Shown here: piece by piece, positions 1 through 7,952 of the stretch
Layout of the letters: each line of letters opens with the position of its first letter
How positions within the stretch are numbered: position 1 is the stretch's first letter
Assembly: GCF_004168205.1 (NCBI RefSeq)
Contig: NZ_RCYB01000032.1
Location: forward strand, 1-25,344
DNA from: Catenibacterium sp. co_0103
Lineage (GTDB): Bacteria; Bacillota_I; Bacilli_A; Erysipelotrichales; Coprobacillaceae
DNA length: 25,344 bases
Direction: 5' to 3'
Program-made: the position numbers and the translations under genes
Notes under the pieces: generated by a model
Told to the model about the DNA's origin: nothing
Databases searched by the model: none
Seen by the model: the letters and a program-made list of their open reading frames with translations, nothing else

Positions 1-29
1 AAGAAATAAGGGGTGAGATTCACCCCTTA
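1..29 (-). terminator. Candidate terminator downstream of rnhC
   Basis: A 10-bp perfect stem (7-16 pairing with 20-29) with a 3-nt loop. Read on the minus strand it is followed by TTATTTCTT. It lies about 80 bases past the rnhC stop codon, so it could end that transcript. The U-tract is interrupted and the loop is tight, so confidence is moderate. Confidence 0.5.
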
Positions 30-101
30 CTGCGTAATAATTAAAATTTAGGAAACCCCTAGTTATTTTAAATTACCTCAATAATGATTCTCTAGATGAA
101 G

Positions 102-123
102 AAGAAGGCCTATAGGCCTTCTT
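102..123. other. Perfect palindrome over the rnhC stop codon
   Basis: A 22-bp perfect palindrome (9-bp arms around TATA) overlaps the last codons and the TAG stop of rnhC. On the plus strand it is followed by TTTAATTTCTTT, so it could be a terminator for a gene entering from the left. On the minus strand the following tract is only U/C-rich. It may act as a bidirectional terminator or a 3'-end stabilising hairpin. Confidence 0.45.
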
Positions 124-1027
124 TTAATTTCTTTAATGCTCCCTTAACTCTCTTCATATTAGTGAAATTCAACTTACATACCTTTGTAAGAATCTTATCA
201 CCATACTTGTGCGCAAGTTTAACAGCCACGATTTCGGCATTAGTGCCGGCCCCTCTAGCAAGGTTCATCTTTAAACTCTTTGTCATGCTAGCAAAATATT
301 GTAGATATGCATAACGAGAAATGATTTCTGCAGCTAATACTGCTAAATACTGTTCATCAGCATTGGTTTCAAAAATCATATCTTTTACGACAATAACTTC
401 ACTCTTTAAATAATTATAATAAGTCTTAGGTGAAACGAATTGATCAATAACTTTGAATTCAACACTCTTCTTCACTTTCTGAAGAACATTCACAACAGCC
501 TGGTTAAATAGGCGTGCACGAATGTTTGCCTGGTTGATTCCACTATCAATCATCTTATTATAATGTGAGTTATCTAGTACTAGTAGTGATGAAATGAGAT
601 GTCCTTTTAATAGTTTAGCGTAATTGATAATTTCCTGATTAGACAAATCATCGATATTATCAATATGCAGGTTTTTAATGATCTCAAGTGCTTCATCATC
701 GGCATAGCATGCAACGACACAAAGCGGCCCAAGAAAATCAGCAGATCCTGTTTCTGCAGCACCAATATGTGGATGCATACATAAGTGATCTGAATTCTTT
801 TCCTGCTCAATCTTTTTTGCTAAACTTCTAGACCAATGCTTTGCTTCATGCACCGCATTCTGTCCTAAAAAGCTTGCTTCATAATTCGATGTCACTTCGA
901 TGTCACAGCCAATTGCATGAGCTTTTAAAAGAAGGTTCTCGCTTTCGAATGGAACCATCTGACTGTCATAAAACTTCTTCATCTTGTTTAAAATGTTTTC
1001 ATTAATCAAAAATTTAATTGGCTCCAC
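110..1027 (-). CDS. rnhC: RNase HIII family protein, first catalytic Asp replaced by Ala
   Basis: RNase HIII cleaves the RNA strand of RNA:DNA hybrids. The family layout is present: an N-terminal substrate-binding domain (about residues 1-80) and a type-2 RNase H domain. The product is 305 residues, normal for the family. The IDQF motif (Asp195), the GAG segment and a KLNFTN-type C-terminus are seen. The usual active-site segment, of the form GSDEVGTGD, reads GAAETGSAD here. The first catalytic Asp is therefore Ala (codon 755-757, GCA on the minus strand), while the adjacent Glu and the later Asp remain. The usual late Glu in the KAE motif is Asp. The GTG at 1027 is preferred over the one at 1036 because GAGGTGA sits 5 bases upstream of it, while the outer GTG lies inside that ribosome binding site. 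The divergent cvpA-mutS2 neighbours match the Bacillus rnhC locus; zapA and polX are absent. The family call is firm; activity is doubtful. Confidence 0.88.
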   Translation of the reverse strand: MEPIKFLINENILNKMKKFYDSQMVPFESENLLLKAHAIGCDIEVTSNYEASFLGQNAVHEAKHWSRSLAKKIEQEKNSDHLCMHPHIGAAETGSADFLGPLCVVACYADDEALEIIKNLHIDNIDDLSNQEIINYAKLLKGHLISSLLVLDNSHYNKMIDSGINQANIRARLFNQAVVNVLQKVKKSVEFKVIDQFVSPKTYYNYLKSEVIVVKDMIFETNADEQYLAVLAAEIISRYAYLQYFASMTKSLKMNLARGAGTNAEIVAVKLAHKYGDKILTKVCKLNFTNMKRVKGALKKLKEGL

Positions 1028-1048
1028 TATATTCACCTCACATGTTTT

Positions 1049-1078
1049 ATTTTATCATAAATTTCATTTTTTTGACAG
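1049..1078 (-). promoter_or_regulatory. Candidate rnhC promoter
   Basis: On the minus strand CTGTCA (1078-1073), an 18-base spacer and TAAAAT (1054-1049) lie just upstream of the rnhC ribosome binding site. Its -35 shares bases with the -35 of the divergent cvpA promoter, so the two would compete for polymerase. The -35 match is modest. Confidence 0.45.
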
Positions 1079-1092
1079 TATAAATTTCATTT
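1057..1092. repeat. 13-bp direct repeat between divergent promoters
   Basis: ATAAATTTCATTT occurs at 1057-1069 and again at 1080-1092, a start-to-start spacing of 23 bases (about two helical turns). The copies bracket the shared -35 region of the divergent rnhC and cvpA promoters. This may be a regulator site or just AT-rich chance. Confidence 0.5.
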
Positions 1093-1100
1093 GTTATAAT
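1072..1100 (+). promoter_or_regulatory. Consensus sigma-A promoter of cvpA-mutS2-uvrC
   Basis: Perfect TTGACA (1072-1077), 17-base spacer and perfect TATAAT (1095-1100). Transcription would start near 1107, followed by the strong ribosome binding site AAGGAGGT at 1118-1125. Confidence 0.88.
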
Positions 1101-1132
1101 TAAGAACCGACAACGTCAAGGAGGTAAGTGTT

Positions 1133-1921
1133 ATGAGTTTTCTTGATTTGATTCTTATCGCTTTTTTGTTATATATGTTTTTTAGTGGATATTCCAAAGG
1201 TTTTTTCTCTACATTATATGATTTAGTAAGCTTTATAATTATGATGCTTTTTATCTATTTTAATGTAGAAACTATTTCTTCTATTATCCAGATTTATAAG
1301 CCGGTAGATGATCCTTTATCACAATTAGGTGGTTCAGTTATAAATATGTTGATAGTCTTTATTATCATGTTTGTTGTTCTAGAAATAATTCGCAGACTCA
1401 TAGGCGTTCTTATTAAACCTTTAGTCAATCAATTGACTGATCATTTTGCACTCACTGCTTTTGTCAATCATTTATTAGGTGCATTGCTTCACGCATTAAA
1501 GGGTGTATTTATCTCCTTCATGGTTATGATGATGGTTATTATTCCTTTCTTTGGGCCTGATATCTTAACTAATTCTAAAATAGGACATTTAATCATAGAA
1601 GATGTACCAATTATCTCACAAAAAGCAATCAATGAAGCAAGTGCTTATGGAAGCTTATTAAAGGGACAGCATACACTTCAATTAGAAGATAAAGATATAT
1701 TAAAGAAGATGATTATCGCTAATAATCATGCCTATAATCATGGAATACTAGATGAGCATGATGCAACACAGTTTGTCTATACACAATTAGGCCCTGCTTT
1801 AATGAAACAGCAGGTCATTATACCTCATGAAGAAAAACTTCAATTTATCTCTTTATTAAATAAAACACCTTATACAGAAACAGAAAAGAATACAATATTA
1901 AATAATATAGGAAGTGAATAA
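1133..1921 (+). CDS. cvpA: CvpA family membrane protein
   Basis: CvpA-family inner-membrane protein. In E. coli the namesake is needed for colicin V export; in Firmicutes the role is unclear. The N-terminal 160 residues contain about four hydrophobic helices (near residues 2-18, 25-46, 68-90 and 115-145), matching the CvpA fold. Residues from about 165 to 262 are soluble and charged, making this protein longer than the roughly 175-residue Bacillus YshB type. The start codon has an ideal AAGGAGGT eight bases upstream. The stop codon lies one base before the preferred mutS2 start, so translation is likely coupled. Its position between rnhC and mutS2 is conserved in Bacillus and supports the call as much as the sequence does. 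Confidence 0.82.
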   Translation: MSFLDLILIAFLLYMFFSGYSKGFFSTLYDLVSFIIMMLFIYFNVETISSIIQIYKPVDDPLSQLGGSVINMLIVFIIMFVVLEIIRRLIGVLIKPLVNQLTDHFALTAFVNHLLGALLHALKGVFISFMVMMMVIIPFFGPDILTNSKIGHLIIEDVPIISQKAINEASAYGSLLKGQHTLQLEDKDILKKMIIANNHAYNHGILDEHDATQFVYTQLGPALMKQQVIIPHEEKLQFISLLNKTPYTETEKNTILNNIGSE

Positions 1922-1922
1922 A

Positions 1923-4223
1923 ATGTTAGATAGTTATAAAGTCTTAGAATTTCCAAGAATTCTAAATAGTATTGCTGGCAGCTGCCGTACAGAGATTGCG
2001 AAGAAGAAAGTATTACAATTAGAAATGTATGATAATCTGGCTGATTTAAATGAAGAACAGAATCGTTTAGAAGAAGCCATGACTATTCATCGTATTATGG
2101 GTACTTTACCTCTTGCGCCACTTCATGATATCAGTGCATATCTTGCAAAAGCGAAGATGGATGGTATTTTAGCACCAGAAGAATTAATGGCTATTGATCA
2201 TATGTTAGAAAATATCTTTCAGGTGACTTCTTACTTTAATGCTTATGAAGGAGAAATTATTCTCTTAAGAGACTTAGTAGAAGGCTTAGAAGGGGATAAT
2301 GGATTACATATAGAAATCAATAGATGCATTATGCCTGATGGCTCTATCAGTGATCATGCCAGTGAAACACTTTATCGTATTAGAAAAAGCATGCATGCAT
2401 TAGAAGGACGTATTCGTCATTCTATGGAAGGGTATTTAAAGAGTGAAAAGAATTCATTAAGTATGGATACTCTCTCTAGCAAGAATGACCGTTTAGTTCT
2501 TGCAGTTAAAGCACCACATAAGAATGAAATCAAAGGCTTAGTACATGCCACAAGTGCCTCTGGTCAGACATTCTTTATTGAACCAGAAAGTGTTGTTGTC
2601 ATGAACAATGAACTTAATGAATTAAAGAGTCAGGAACAGACTGAAATCAATAAAATCTTACAGAGTCTTACAAGACGTGTTAAGTATAACTATACAAGAT
2701 TCTATTTTGATCAGGAACTCATGTCTGAACTAGATTTTATTTTTGCGAAAGCACGTTTTGGCTGTGATTATGATTGCATTAAACCAGATATCAATGAATC
2801 AGGTATTCTTTCTTTAAAACAGGCCAGACACCCACTTATTGATCAAAAAAGAATTGTACCTAATGATATTATTATTGATGGTAAGATGTTGATGATTACT
2901 GGTTCTAATACCGGCGGTAAAACAGTTGCTTTAAAGACTGTTGGTTTACTTTCATTAATGGCTATTAGTGGTTTAGCCGTGCCAGCTATTTCAGCTTCTA
3001 TTCCATTCTTTGATGCAGTCTATACCGATATTGGTGATGAACAATCTATTGAACAGTCACTTTCAACATATTCATCACATATGAAAAAGCTTATTTATAT
3101 CTTAGAACATGCAACATGTCGTTCTTTAATTCTTATTGATGAAATTGGCTCAGGTACAGATCCACAAGAAGGGGCATGTCTAGGAGAAGCTATTCTGGAT
3201 ACTTTATTAAGACGTGACTGCCGTATTGTTGCATCTACCCACTATGGTGAACTTAAGAGCTATGGTCAGTCAAGAGATGATATTACTCTGGCATCTGTTG
3301 GATTTGATGTAGAAACAATGCGTCCTACATATCGTTTAAAGCTTCATTCTATTGGTTCATCTTATGCTTTTGAGATTGCTGCTTCTTTAGGTCTTGATCA
3401 TGAGATTATTGATCAAGCTTTACATAATAAAGAAGAACGTATGAATGAAGCAGAAAAGTTAACTGAAAAACTGACTAAACAGAGTGCTGAATTAGATGAA
3501 AAAGAAGAAAGAATCAATACATTACTTGCCGACAATGAAAAGCTTCATAATCGTTATGAGCATCAGCTATCTGTTGCCACAAAACAAAAAGATCGTATTG
3601 TCGAAGAGGCACAGCAAGAAGCTAATAAGATGCTTGAAGAGGCTAAGAAAACAATTGATGAGTTAACTAAAGATATTATGAATCAAGGTGCTTTAAAGCC
3701 TCATCAGGTGACTGCAGCGAAACATGCATTAGATCAGCAGAAATATGAAAAGAAAGAAGTAGTTAAGGTACAGGATCATGTCTTTAAAAAGGGTGATCAT
3801 GTTAAGCTTGATAAGATGAATAGAGAAGGGGATGTCCTAGAAGTTAAGAAACATGAATTGCTTGTTGATTTAGGTGGTCTCCAGGCTCGTGTTAAGGATA
3901 CTGATGTAACATTCATGTATGGTGCTTCTAAGCCTCAGAAGGTTAAAAAAGCAGGCACAAGACAGCATATGAAGAAGACAGGACATTATGAAGTCAATGT
4001 CATTGGTATGCGTTACGAAGAAGCGATGAATATTGTAGAAAAGTTTTTAGATGACGCTTTATTACTAGGTTATCCTTCAGTACGTATTGTTCATGGTATG
4101 GGTAAAGGTATTTTACGTAATGGTATAAGAAAGAAACTAGACCATTTATCATATGTCAAGGAATATCGTGATGGTGGACCAAATGAGGGTGGTTTAGGTG
4201 TAACGGTAGTTAGCTTTGAATAA
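1923..4223 (+). CDS. mutS2: MutS2 ATPase with KOW and altered Smr domain
   Basis: MutS2 is a MutS paralogue that suppresses recombination in some bacteria and, in B. subtilis, acts on collided ribosomes. The 766-residue product shows the MutS core and clamp, a Walker A GSNTGGKT at about residue 327, Walker B LILIDEIGSGTDP, a long charged coiled coil (about 500-610), a KOW-like segment (about 620-665) and a C-terminal Smr domain (about 690-766). The HGMGKG loop of Smr is intact (about 724-729). The motif normally written LDLRG reads VNVIG (about 691-695), so the Asp and Arg positions proposed for nuclease function are absent. ATG 1923 is chosen over GTG 1914 because AGGAAGTG sits at the right distance. 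The 3' end overlaps uvrC by 8 bases. Confidence 0.93.
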   Translation: MLDSYKVLEFPRILNSIAGSCRTEIAKKKVLQLEMYDNLADLNEEQNRLEEAMTIHRIMGTLPLAPLHDISAYLAKAKMDGILAPEELMAIDHMLENIFQVTSYFNAYEGEIILLRDLVEGLEGDNGLHIEINRCIMPDGSISDHASETLYRIRKSMHALEGRIRHSMEGYLKSEKNSLSMDTLSSKNDRLVLAVKAPHKNEIKGLVHATSASGQTFFIEPESVVVMNNELNELKSQEQTEINKILQSLTRRVKYNYTRFYFDQELMSELDFIFAKARFGCDYDCIKPDINESGILSLKQARHPLIDQKRIVPNDIIIDGKMLMITGSNTGGKTVALKTVGLLSLMAISGLAVPAISASIPFFDAVYTDIGDEQSIEQSLSTYSSHMKKLIYILEHATCRSLILIDEIGSGTDPQEGACLGEAILDTLLRRDCRIVASTHYGELKSYGQSRDDITLASVGFDVETMRPTYRLKLHSIGSSYAFEIAASLGLDHEIIDQALHNKEERMNEAEKLTEKLTKQSAELDEKEERINTLLADNEKLHNRYEHQLSVATKQKDRIVEEAQQEANKMLEEAKKTIDELTKDIMNQGALKPHQVTAAKHALDQQKYEKKEVVKVQDHVFKKGDHVKLDKMNREGDVLEVKKHELLVDLGGLQARVKDTDVTFMYGASKPQKVKKAGTRQHMKKTGHYEVNVIGMRYEEAMNIVEKFLDDALLLGYPSVRIVHGMGKGILRNGIRKKLDHLSYVKEYRDGGPNEGGLGVTVVSFE

Positions 4224-5985
4224 GAATCTAGACTATATTAAAAAGAAGCTTTCTCTGCTTCCTATGTCTCCTGGCTGTTACTTAATGAAGAATACAGACG
4301 GAAAAGTTATTTATGTAGGAAAGGCGCGAAAACTTAAAAATCGCGTCTCTTCTTATTTTACAGGAGCACATAACTATAAAACTACAAAATTAGTCGATCA
4401 TATATGGGACTTTGACTATATCGTGACAGGTAGTGAGAAGGAAGCATTATTACTAGAAATTAACCTTATTAAAGACTATACACCTGAATACAACATCATG
4501 TTTATGGATAATACTTATTATCCTTATATTGAACTCACTGATGAAACCCATCCACGACTTAAAATAGTAAGAAAAACTAAAAACAAAAAGAATAAATACT
4601 TTGGTCCTTATCCCGATGCCACTGCAGCTAGAAATACTTTTAAATTATTAAATAAGCTTTACCCATTAAGAAAGTGCAATCATGTCCCAGATAAACCATG
4701 CTTATATTATTCTTTACATCAATGTCTAGGTCCATGTATTAATGAAGTTGACAAGAGCCAATATGATGAAATTAGAAAAGAACTAATTTCTTTTATACAT
4801 GGTAATACCAAATCCAAAATAGATGAACTCACTGAAAAGATGATGACAGCTAGTGAAAATCTTCAATTTGAACTTGCGAAAGAATATCGTGATCTCATTC
4901 GTTCTATAGAATATGTTACAGCAAAACAGAATGTCCAATTTGGAGACTATAAAGATAGAGATATCTTAGGCTATTTTATTGATAAAGGCTACATTAGTAT
5001 ACAGCTCTTCTTTATGCGTGAAGGTAAACTTCTCTATCATGATTTTAATTTAGAACCAGTAGGAGAAGATTTTGAAGAAGATCTCATTCGTTTCTTAGTT
5101 ACTTATTATCAAACTCATCCAGAACCTTACGAACTGCTTATTCCTCAAGATGTTGATTTAGAACTATTAACTGAAATATTATCCTGTCATGTTCTTCAGC
5201 CACAAAGAGGAGATAAGAAATCTTTAGTAGAAATGGCTAATAAGAATGCGAAAGAAGCATTAGAAAAGAAATTCTTATTAAAAGAGAAAACAGATGAAAA
5301 AACAATTCTTCCTATTATTGAATTAGGTCAAAAACTAGGTATTGATACACCACACACGATTGAATTATACGATAACTCTAATATCCAGGGTGCTTATGCA
5401 GTCGCTGGTATGGTTGTATATAAAGATGGTGTACCATCTAAAAAAGATTATCGTAAATATAAGATCAAGACAGTAGAAGGTCCTGATGATTATGCAAGTA
5501 TGAAGGAAGTCATCTATAGACGTTATTATCGTTTACTTATGGAGCAAAAAGAAATGGCTGATCTCATTATTGTCGATGGTGGACTAGGACAGATCAAAGT
5601 CGCCAAAGAAGTGATAAATAGTTTAAATCTCTCTGTACATATATGTGGTTTATCCAAGGATGATAAACATTCTACCGCAATGTTGCTAGATGAAAATGGG
5701 AACCAGGTTCCTATTGATACAAAGAGTCCTTTATTCTTCTTATTAACGCGTATGCAGGATGAAGTGCATCGCTATGCTATTTCATTCCACCGTCAGGTAC
5801 GCTCTAAATCCTTATTTAGTTCTATATTAGATGAAGTAGAAGGAATAGGGGAAGCACGCAAGAAAAAACTTCTTAATCATTTTAAGAGTGTTAAAAAGAT
5901 GAAGGAAGCATCACTGGAAGAACTAGAAGCAGTCATTCCTAAGAATACTGCAGCAAAGCTCTATGAAGTACTACATAAAGAATAA
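4216..5985 (+). CDS. uvrC: Excinuclease ABC subunit C
   Basis: UvrC makes both incisions flanking DNA lesions in nucleotide excision repair, working with UvrA and UvrB. Visible in order are the N-terminal GIY-YIG nuclease (PGCYLM through VIYVGKA and LKNRV), the cysteine cluster with C..PC..C.GPC spacing that fits the iron-sulfur site of the family, a UVR helix pair near residues 200-230, the RNase H-like nuclease (YDNSNIQG, IIVDGGLGQ, HRYAISFHR) and a C-terminal helix-hairpin-helix (about 545-585). At 589 residues the length is normal and all key motifs look intact. The start is TTG at 4216 inside the end of mutS2. It has only a weak ribosome binding site, consistent with translational coupling. 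No ATG fits the known N-terminus. Confidence 0.95.
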   Translation: MNKNLDYIKKKLSLLPMSPGCYLMKNTDGKVIYVGKARKLKNRVSSYFTGAHNYKTTKLVDHIWDFDYIVTGSEKEALLLEINLIKDYTPEYNIMFMDNTYYPYIELTDETHPRLKIVRKTKNKKNKYFGPYPDATAARNTFKLLNKLYPLRKCNHVPDKPCLYYSLHQCLGPCINEVDKSQYDEIRKELISFIHGNTKSKIDELTEKMMTASENLQFELAKEYRDLIRSIEYVTAKQNVQFGDYKDRDILGYFIDKGYISIQLFFMREGKLLYHDFNLEPVGEDFEEDLIRFLVTYYQTHPEPYELLIPQDVDLELLTEILSCHVLQPQRGDKKSLVEMANKNAKEALEKKFLLKEKTDEKTILPIIELGQKLGIDTPHTIELYDNSNIQGAYAVAGMVVYKDGVPSKKDYRKYKIKTVEGPDDYASMKEVIYRRYYRLLMEQKEMADLIIVDGGLGQIKVAKEVINSLNLSVHICGLSKDDKHSTAMLLDENGNQVPIDTKSPLFFLLTRMQDEVHRYAISFHRQVRSKSLFSSILDEVEGIGEARKKKLLNHFKSVKKMKEASLEELEAVIPKNTAAKLYEVLHKE

Positions 5986-5987
5986 TC

Positions 5988-6016
5988 TATACACTTTTTG
6001 CGATATACTATATAAT
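5988..6016 (+). promoter_or_regulatory. Candidate promoter for the VanY-like gene
   Basis: TATACA (5988-5993, 4 of 6 to the -35 consensus), a 17-base spacer and perfect TATAAT (6011-6016), starting just after the uvrC stop codon. It would drive the VanY-like gene and yfcE. The nearby TTGACA at 6016-6021 has no partner -10. Confidence 0.45.
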
Positions 6017-6040
6017 TGACACTAGAGAGCAGGTGATTTA

Positions 6041-7192
6041 ATGGAAAATAAGCGCAAGTATCTGTTTATTACAGTCATTGCATTATTTATCGTTTCATTC
6101 TATACAATTAACCTCCGATTTGATCCATTCTATCGTGTCAACGGCATCAATAACGATAATAGAATGATCATCGAAAAGTATTTAAGTAAAGAAGAACAGA
6201 AATATCTTGTAGAAAACAGAATTCCTCTTTACCATTTTATGAAATATATCAAATATGATGATTTTTATCTGCCATATTATCAATATTATGAATTACTAGA
6301 AAAAACAGGGCGTTACTCTACAAATAAGTCTATCCTACAAATAGGCAATGAATTAGCAACTAAACTCACTAATACCTATAAAGGTGCATCTTATGATCAA
6401 GCAAAGAAACTTGTAGAACATGATTTAGAAGCAGGATATTTATATAATCAGAACTTTGATTTTGGTAAACTACAAATATATTATGAAATGAGACCTCTTT
6501 ATGAAGATTATAGTTATGTAGATGATACAGAATACTATATTGAATTATTAAAAAATCGTGGACTAAATGATAAAATGATTCTTTCATTCTTCAAACAAGC
6601 ATGTGCTAATTACTCTCGTTACGGTTTAACAACACTTATGACTCAGGCAAATAATCAAGATATGTTATTGATTCCTGATCCTTCAGCTCTTTTAACTACC
6701 TTAAGTGATCAAACTTATATAGGTGCTTATGTTCCTCATAATCTTGTCTTAATGTCAGATATTCATCGTTTAAAATATGCCATGTATTTAAATAATGACG
6801 CCTATGAAGCGCTAAAGAAGATGATTGATGCAATGCCTAATGAGATTGCGAATGACTTTTATGTTAAAGAAGCATATACAAGCTTTACTGATTTACAGTA
6901 TTCAAATCCTAATCTTGCAGGTAAAGATGAAAGACAATTAGGTCATACAGTTTCTATTGCCTCTAAGTCCATTGCCTATCATGAGTTTGAAACAGCTGCC
7001 CTGTCACAATGGCTTGAAGCACATTCATATGAATATGGTTTTATATTACGTTATCCAAAACGTATGGCATCTTCTACAAATCATGTGTATGATGCACATT
7101 ACTATCGCTATGTAGGTAAGAAGAATGCGAATAAGATTTACAAAGAAAATAGCTGTATTGAAGAATATAATCAGAAGGAGGCAGCTGAATGA
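6041..7192 (+). CDS. VanY-like membrane protein, probable inactive carboxypeptidase
   Basis: A 383-residue protein with an N-terminal membrane anchor (residues 7-24) and an extracytoplasmic body. The last 100 residues resemble the VanY/DacB-type D-Ala-D-Ala carboxypeptidase fold: a GHTVSIA segment, WLEAHSYEYGFILRYP, then HYYRYVG and a CIEEY end, in family order. The metal and catalytic positions are all changed. In the SxHxxGxAxD motif the His is Arg298 and the Asp is Ser305; in the EPWHYRYVG motif the Glu is Asp351 and the zinc His is Tyr354. I infer a non-catalytic peptidoglycan-binding or structural role. The middle region (about 40-280) matches nothing I recognise. A good AGGTGA ribosome binding site precedes the ATG. 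The gene overlaps yfcE by four bases (ATGA), so the two are co-translated. Confidence 0.72.
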   Translation: MENKRKYLFITVIALFIVSFYTINLRFDPFYRVNGINNDNRMIIEKYLSKEEQKYLVENRIPLYHFMKYIKYDDFYLPYYQYYELLEKTGRYSTNKSILQIGNELATKLTNTYKGASYDQAKKLVEHDLEAGYLYNQNFDFGKLQIYYEMRPLYEDYSYVDDTEYYIELLKNRGLNDKMILSFFKQACANYSRYGLTTLMTQANNQDMLLIPDPSALLTTLSDQTYIGAYVPHNLVLMSDIHRLKYAMYLNNDAYEALKKMIDAMPNEIANDFYVKEAYTSFTDLQYSNPNLAGKDERQLGHTVSIASKSIAYHEFETAALSQWLEAHSYEYGFILRYPKRMASSTNHVYDAHYYRYVGKKNANKIYKENSCIEEYNQKEAAE

Positions 7193-7656
7193 AAAAAATT
7201 GTAATTATGTCAGATAACCATGGAGACATGAATATCTTAACAGATATTAAAGTTTTAGAAGATGATGCAGATTACTATATCCATTGTGGTGATAGTGAAT
7301 CATATCAATTGCGTGATTTAGATGAATTTGTTGCAGTGAAAGGAAACAATGACTGGAGTCTTGATCTTCCACAAACTGCAAGATTAGATATTGAAGGAAG
7401 ACATCTTCTGATTACTCATGGGCAGTTTTTTGGTTATTTTGATCGTGAAAAGAAAATGCTGGACTTTTTAAAGAAATATAATGGAGATGTTTTAATCTCA
7501 GGACATACACATATGCCTCTAGTAAAAGAAGAAAATGGTTTATGGCTTATTAATCCTGGCTCTACTTCATGGCCACGTGGTGGCAGCAAAAGATCTTATG
7601 CGGTGATGACTATTGATGGTACAAATGTAGATGTTAGAATTAAAACATTGGAATAA
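7189..7656 (+). CDS. yfcE: YfcE/MJ0936-family metallophosphodiesterase
   Basis: A small (155-residue) calcineurin-like metallophosphoesterase of the YfcE family, whose members hydrolyse phosphodiesters with Mn or Zn. All metal-binding blocks are visible: SDNHGD near residue 8, HCGDSE near 32, GNND near 52, THG near 76 and GHTHMP near 101, then the family ending NPGS. The length is normal. The physiological substrate is not known for most members. The start overlaps the preceding stop (ATGA), with GGAGG about eight bases upstream. The gene is followed by the lysine riboswitch promoter, which begins a new unit. Confidence 0.9.
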   Translation: MKKIVIMSDNHGDMNILTDIKVLEDDADYYIHCGDSESYQLRDLDEFVAVKGNNDWSLDLPQTARLDIEGRHLLITHGQFFGYFDREKKMLDFLKKYNGDVLISGHTHMPLVKEENGLWLINPGSTSWPRGGSKRSYAVMTIDGTNVDVRIKTLE

Positions 7657-7678
7657 TGATACAATTTATTAAATGGGA

Positions 7679-7706
7679 TTGACTTTTTATATCTTCCTAT
7701 TATAAT
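7679..7706 (+). promoter_or_regulatory. Promoter of the lysine riboswitch-transporter unit
   Basis: TTGACT (7679-7684), a 16-base spacer and TATAAT (7701-7706). The start site would fall near 7713, just ahead of the riboswitch aptamer. Confidence 0.75.
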
Positions 7707-7727
7707 GGGCATGTAAAGTCAAATATA

Positions 7728-7887
7728 AAGATAGAGGAAGCGATGCATCAGAGTAGTATGAGGAGTCGGCAGACTAAGAATCATATGAAAGGTAATCATC
7801 GCCGAAAGAGGATAAGCGGCAGCTTATAGTCTTGGGGATTCAGGAAATACCTGTCTCACTCCTTCATGATGAAGAGGCGTTATCTAA
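7728..7887 (+). promoter_or_regulatory. Lysine riboswitch (L box)
   Basis: The leader carries the conserved L-box blocks in order: AGAGG...GCGATGC followed by GAGTAGT, GAAAGGTAATCATCGCCGAA, GGCAGC, then the TTGGGGA...GGAAATACC block and CTCACTC. These align to the known B. subtilis lysC and T. maritima aptamers. A short P1 closes between AGATA (7729-7733) and TATCT (7881-7885). Part of the 3' P1 strand is also the 5' half of an antiterminator: CGTTATC (7878-7884) pairs with GATAACG (7904-7910). Lysine binding would keep P1 closed and allow the downstream terminator to form. The mechanism is inferred; the aptamer identification is strong. Confidence 0.92.
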
Positions 7888-7892
7888 TCGTT

Positions 7893-7925
7893 AAAAGCTA
7901 TATGATAACGTATAGCTTTTTTTTC
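7893..7925 (+). terminator. Riboswitch-controlled intrinsic terminator
   Basis: A perfect 10-bp stem (7893-7902 with 7911-7920), an 8-base loop and a run of eight T (7917-7924). The loop contains GATAACG, which can pair with CGTTATC in the riboswitch 3' end and so disrupt this hairpin. It forms the OFF state at high lysine. Confidence 0.9.
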
Positions 7926-7952
7926 TATTTTTATATAGAAAGGGGAATAAAT

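Noticed and set aside
96..314. Plus-strand open frame antisense to rnhC
   Set aside because: It overlaps the clearly coding rnhC 3' end, has no ribosome binding site and no recognisable product.
6016..6021. TTGACA as a -35 box before the VanY-like gene
   Set aside because: The start codon is only 20 bases downstream and no -10 fits; the overlapping TATAAT with an upstream TATACA is more plausible.
7866..7952. Longer N-terminus for the lysine-binding lipoprotein starting at 7866
   Set aside because: It would be encoded through the riboswitch 3' end and the terminator, lacks a ribosome binding site, and would bury the lipoprotein signal peptide that begins at 7953.
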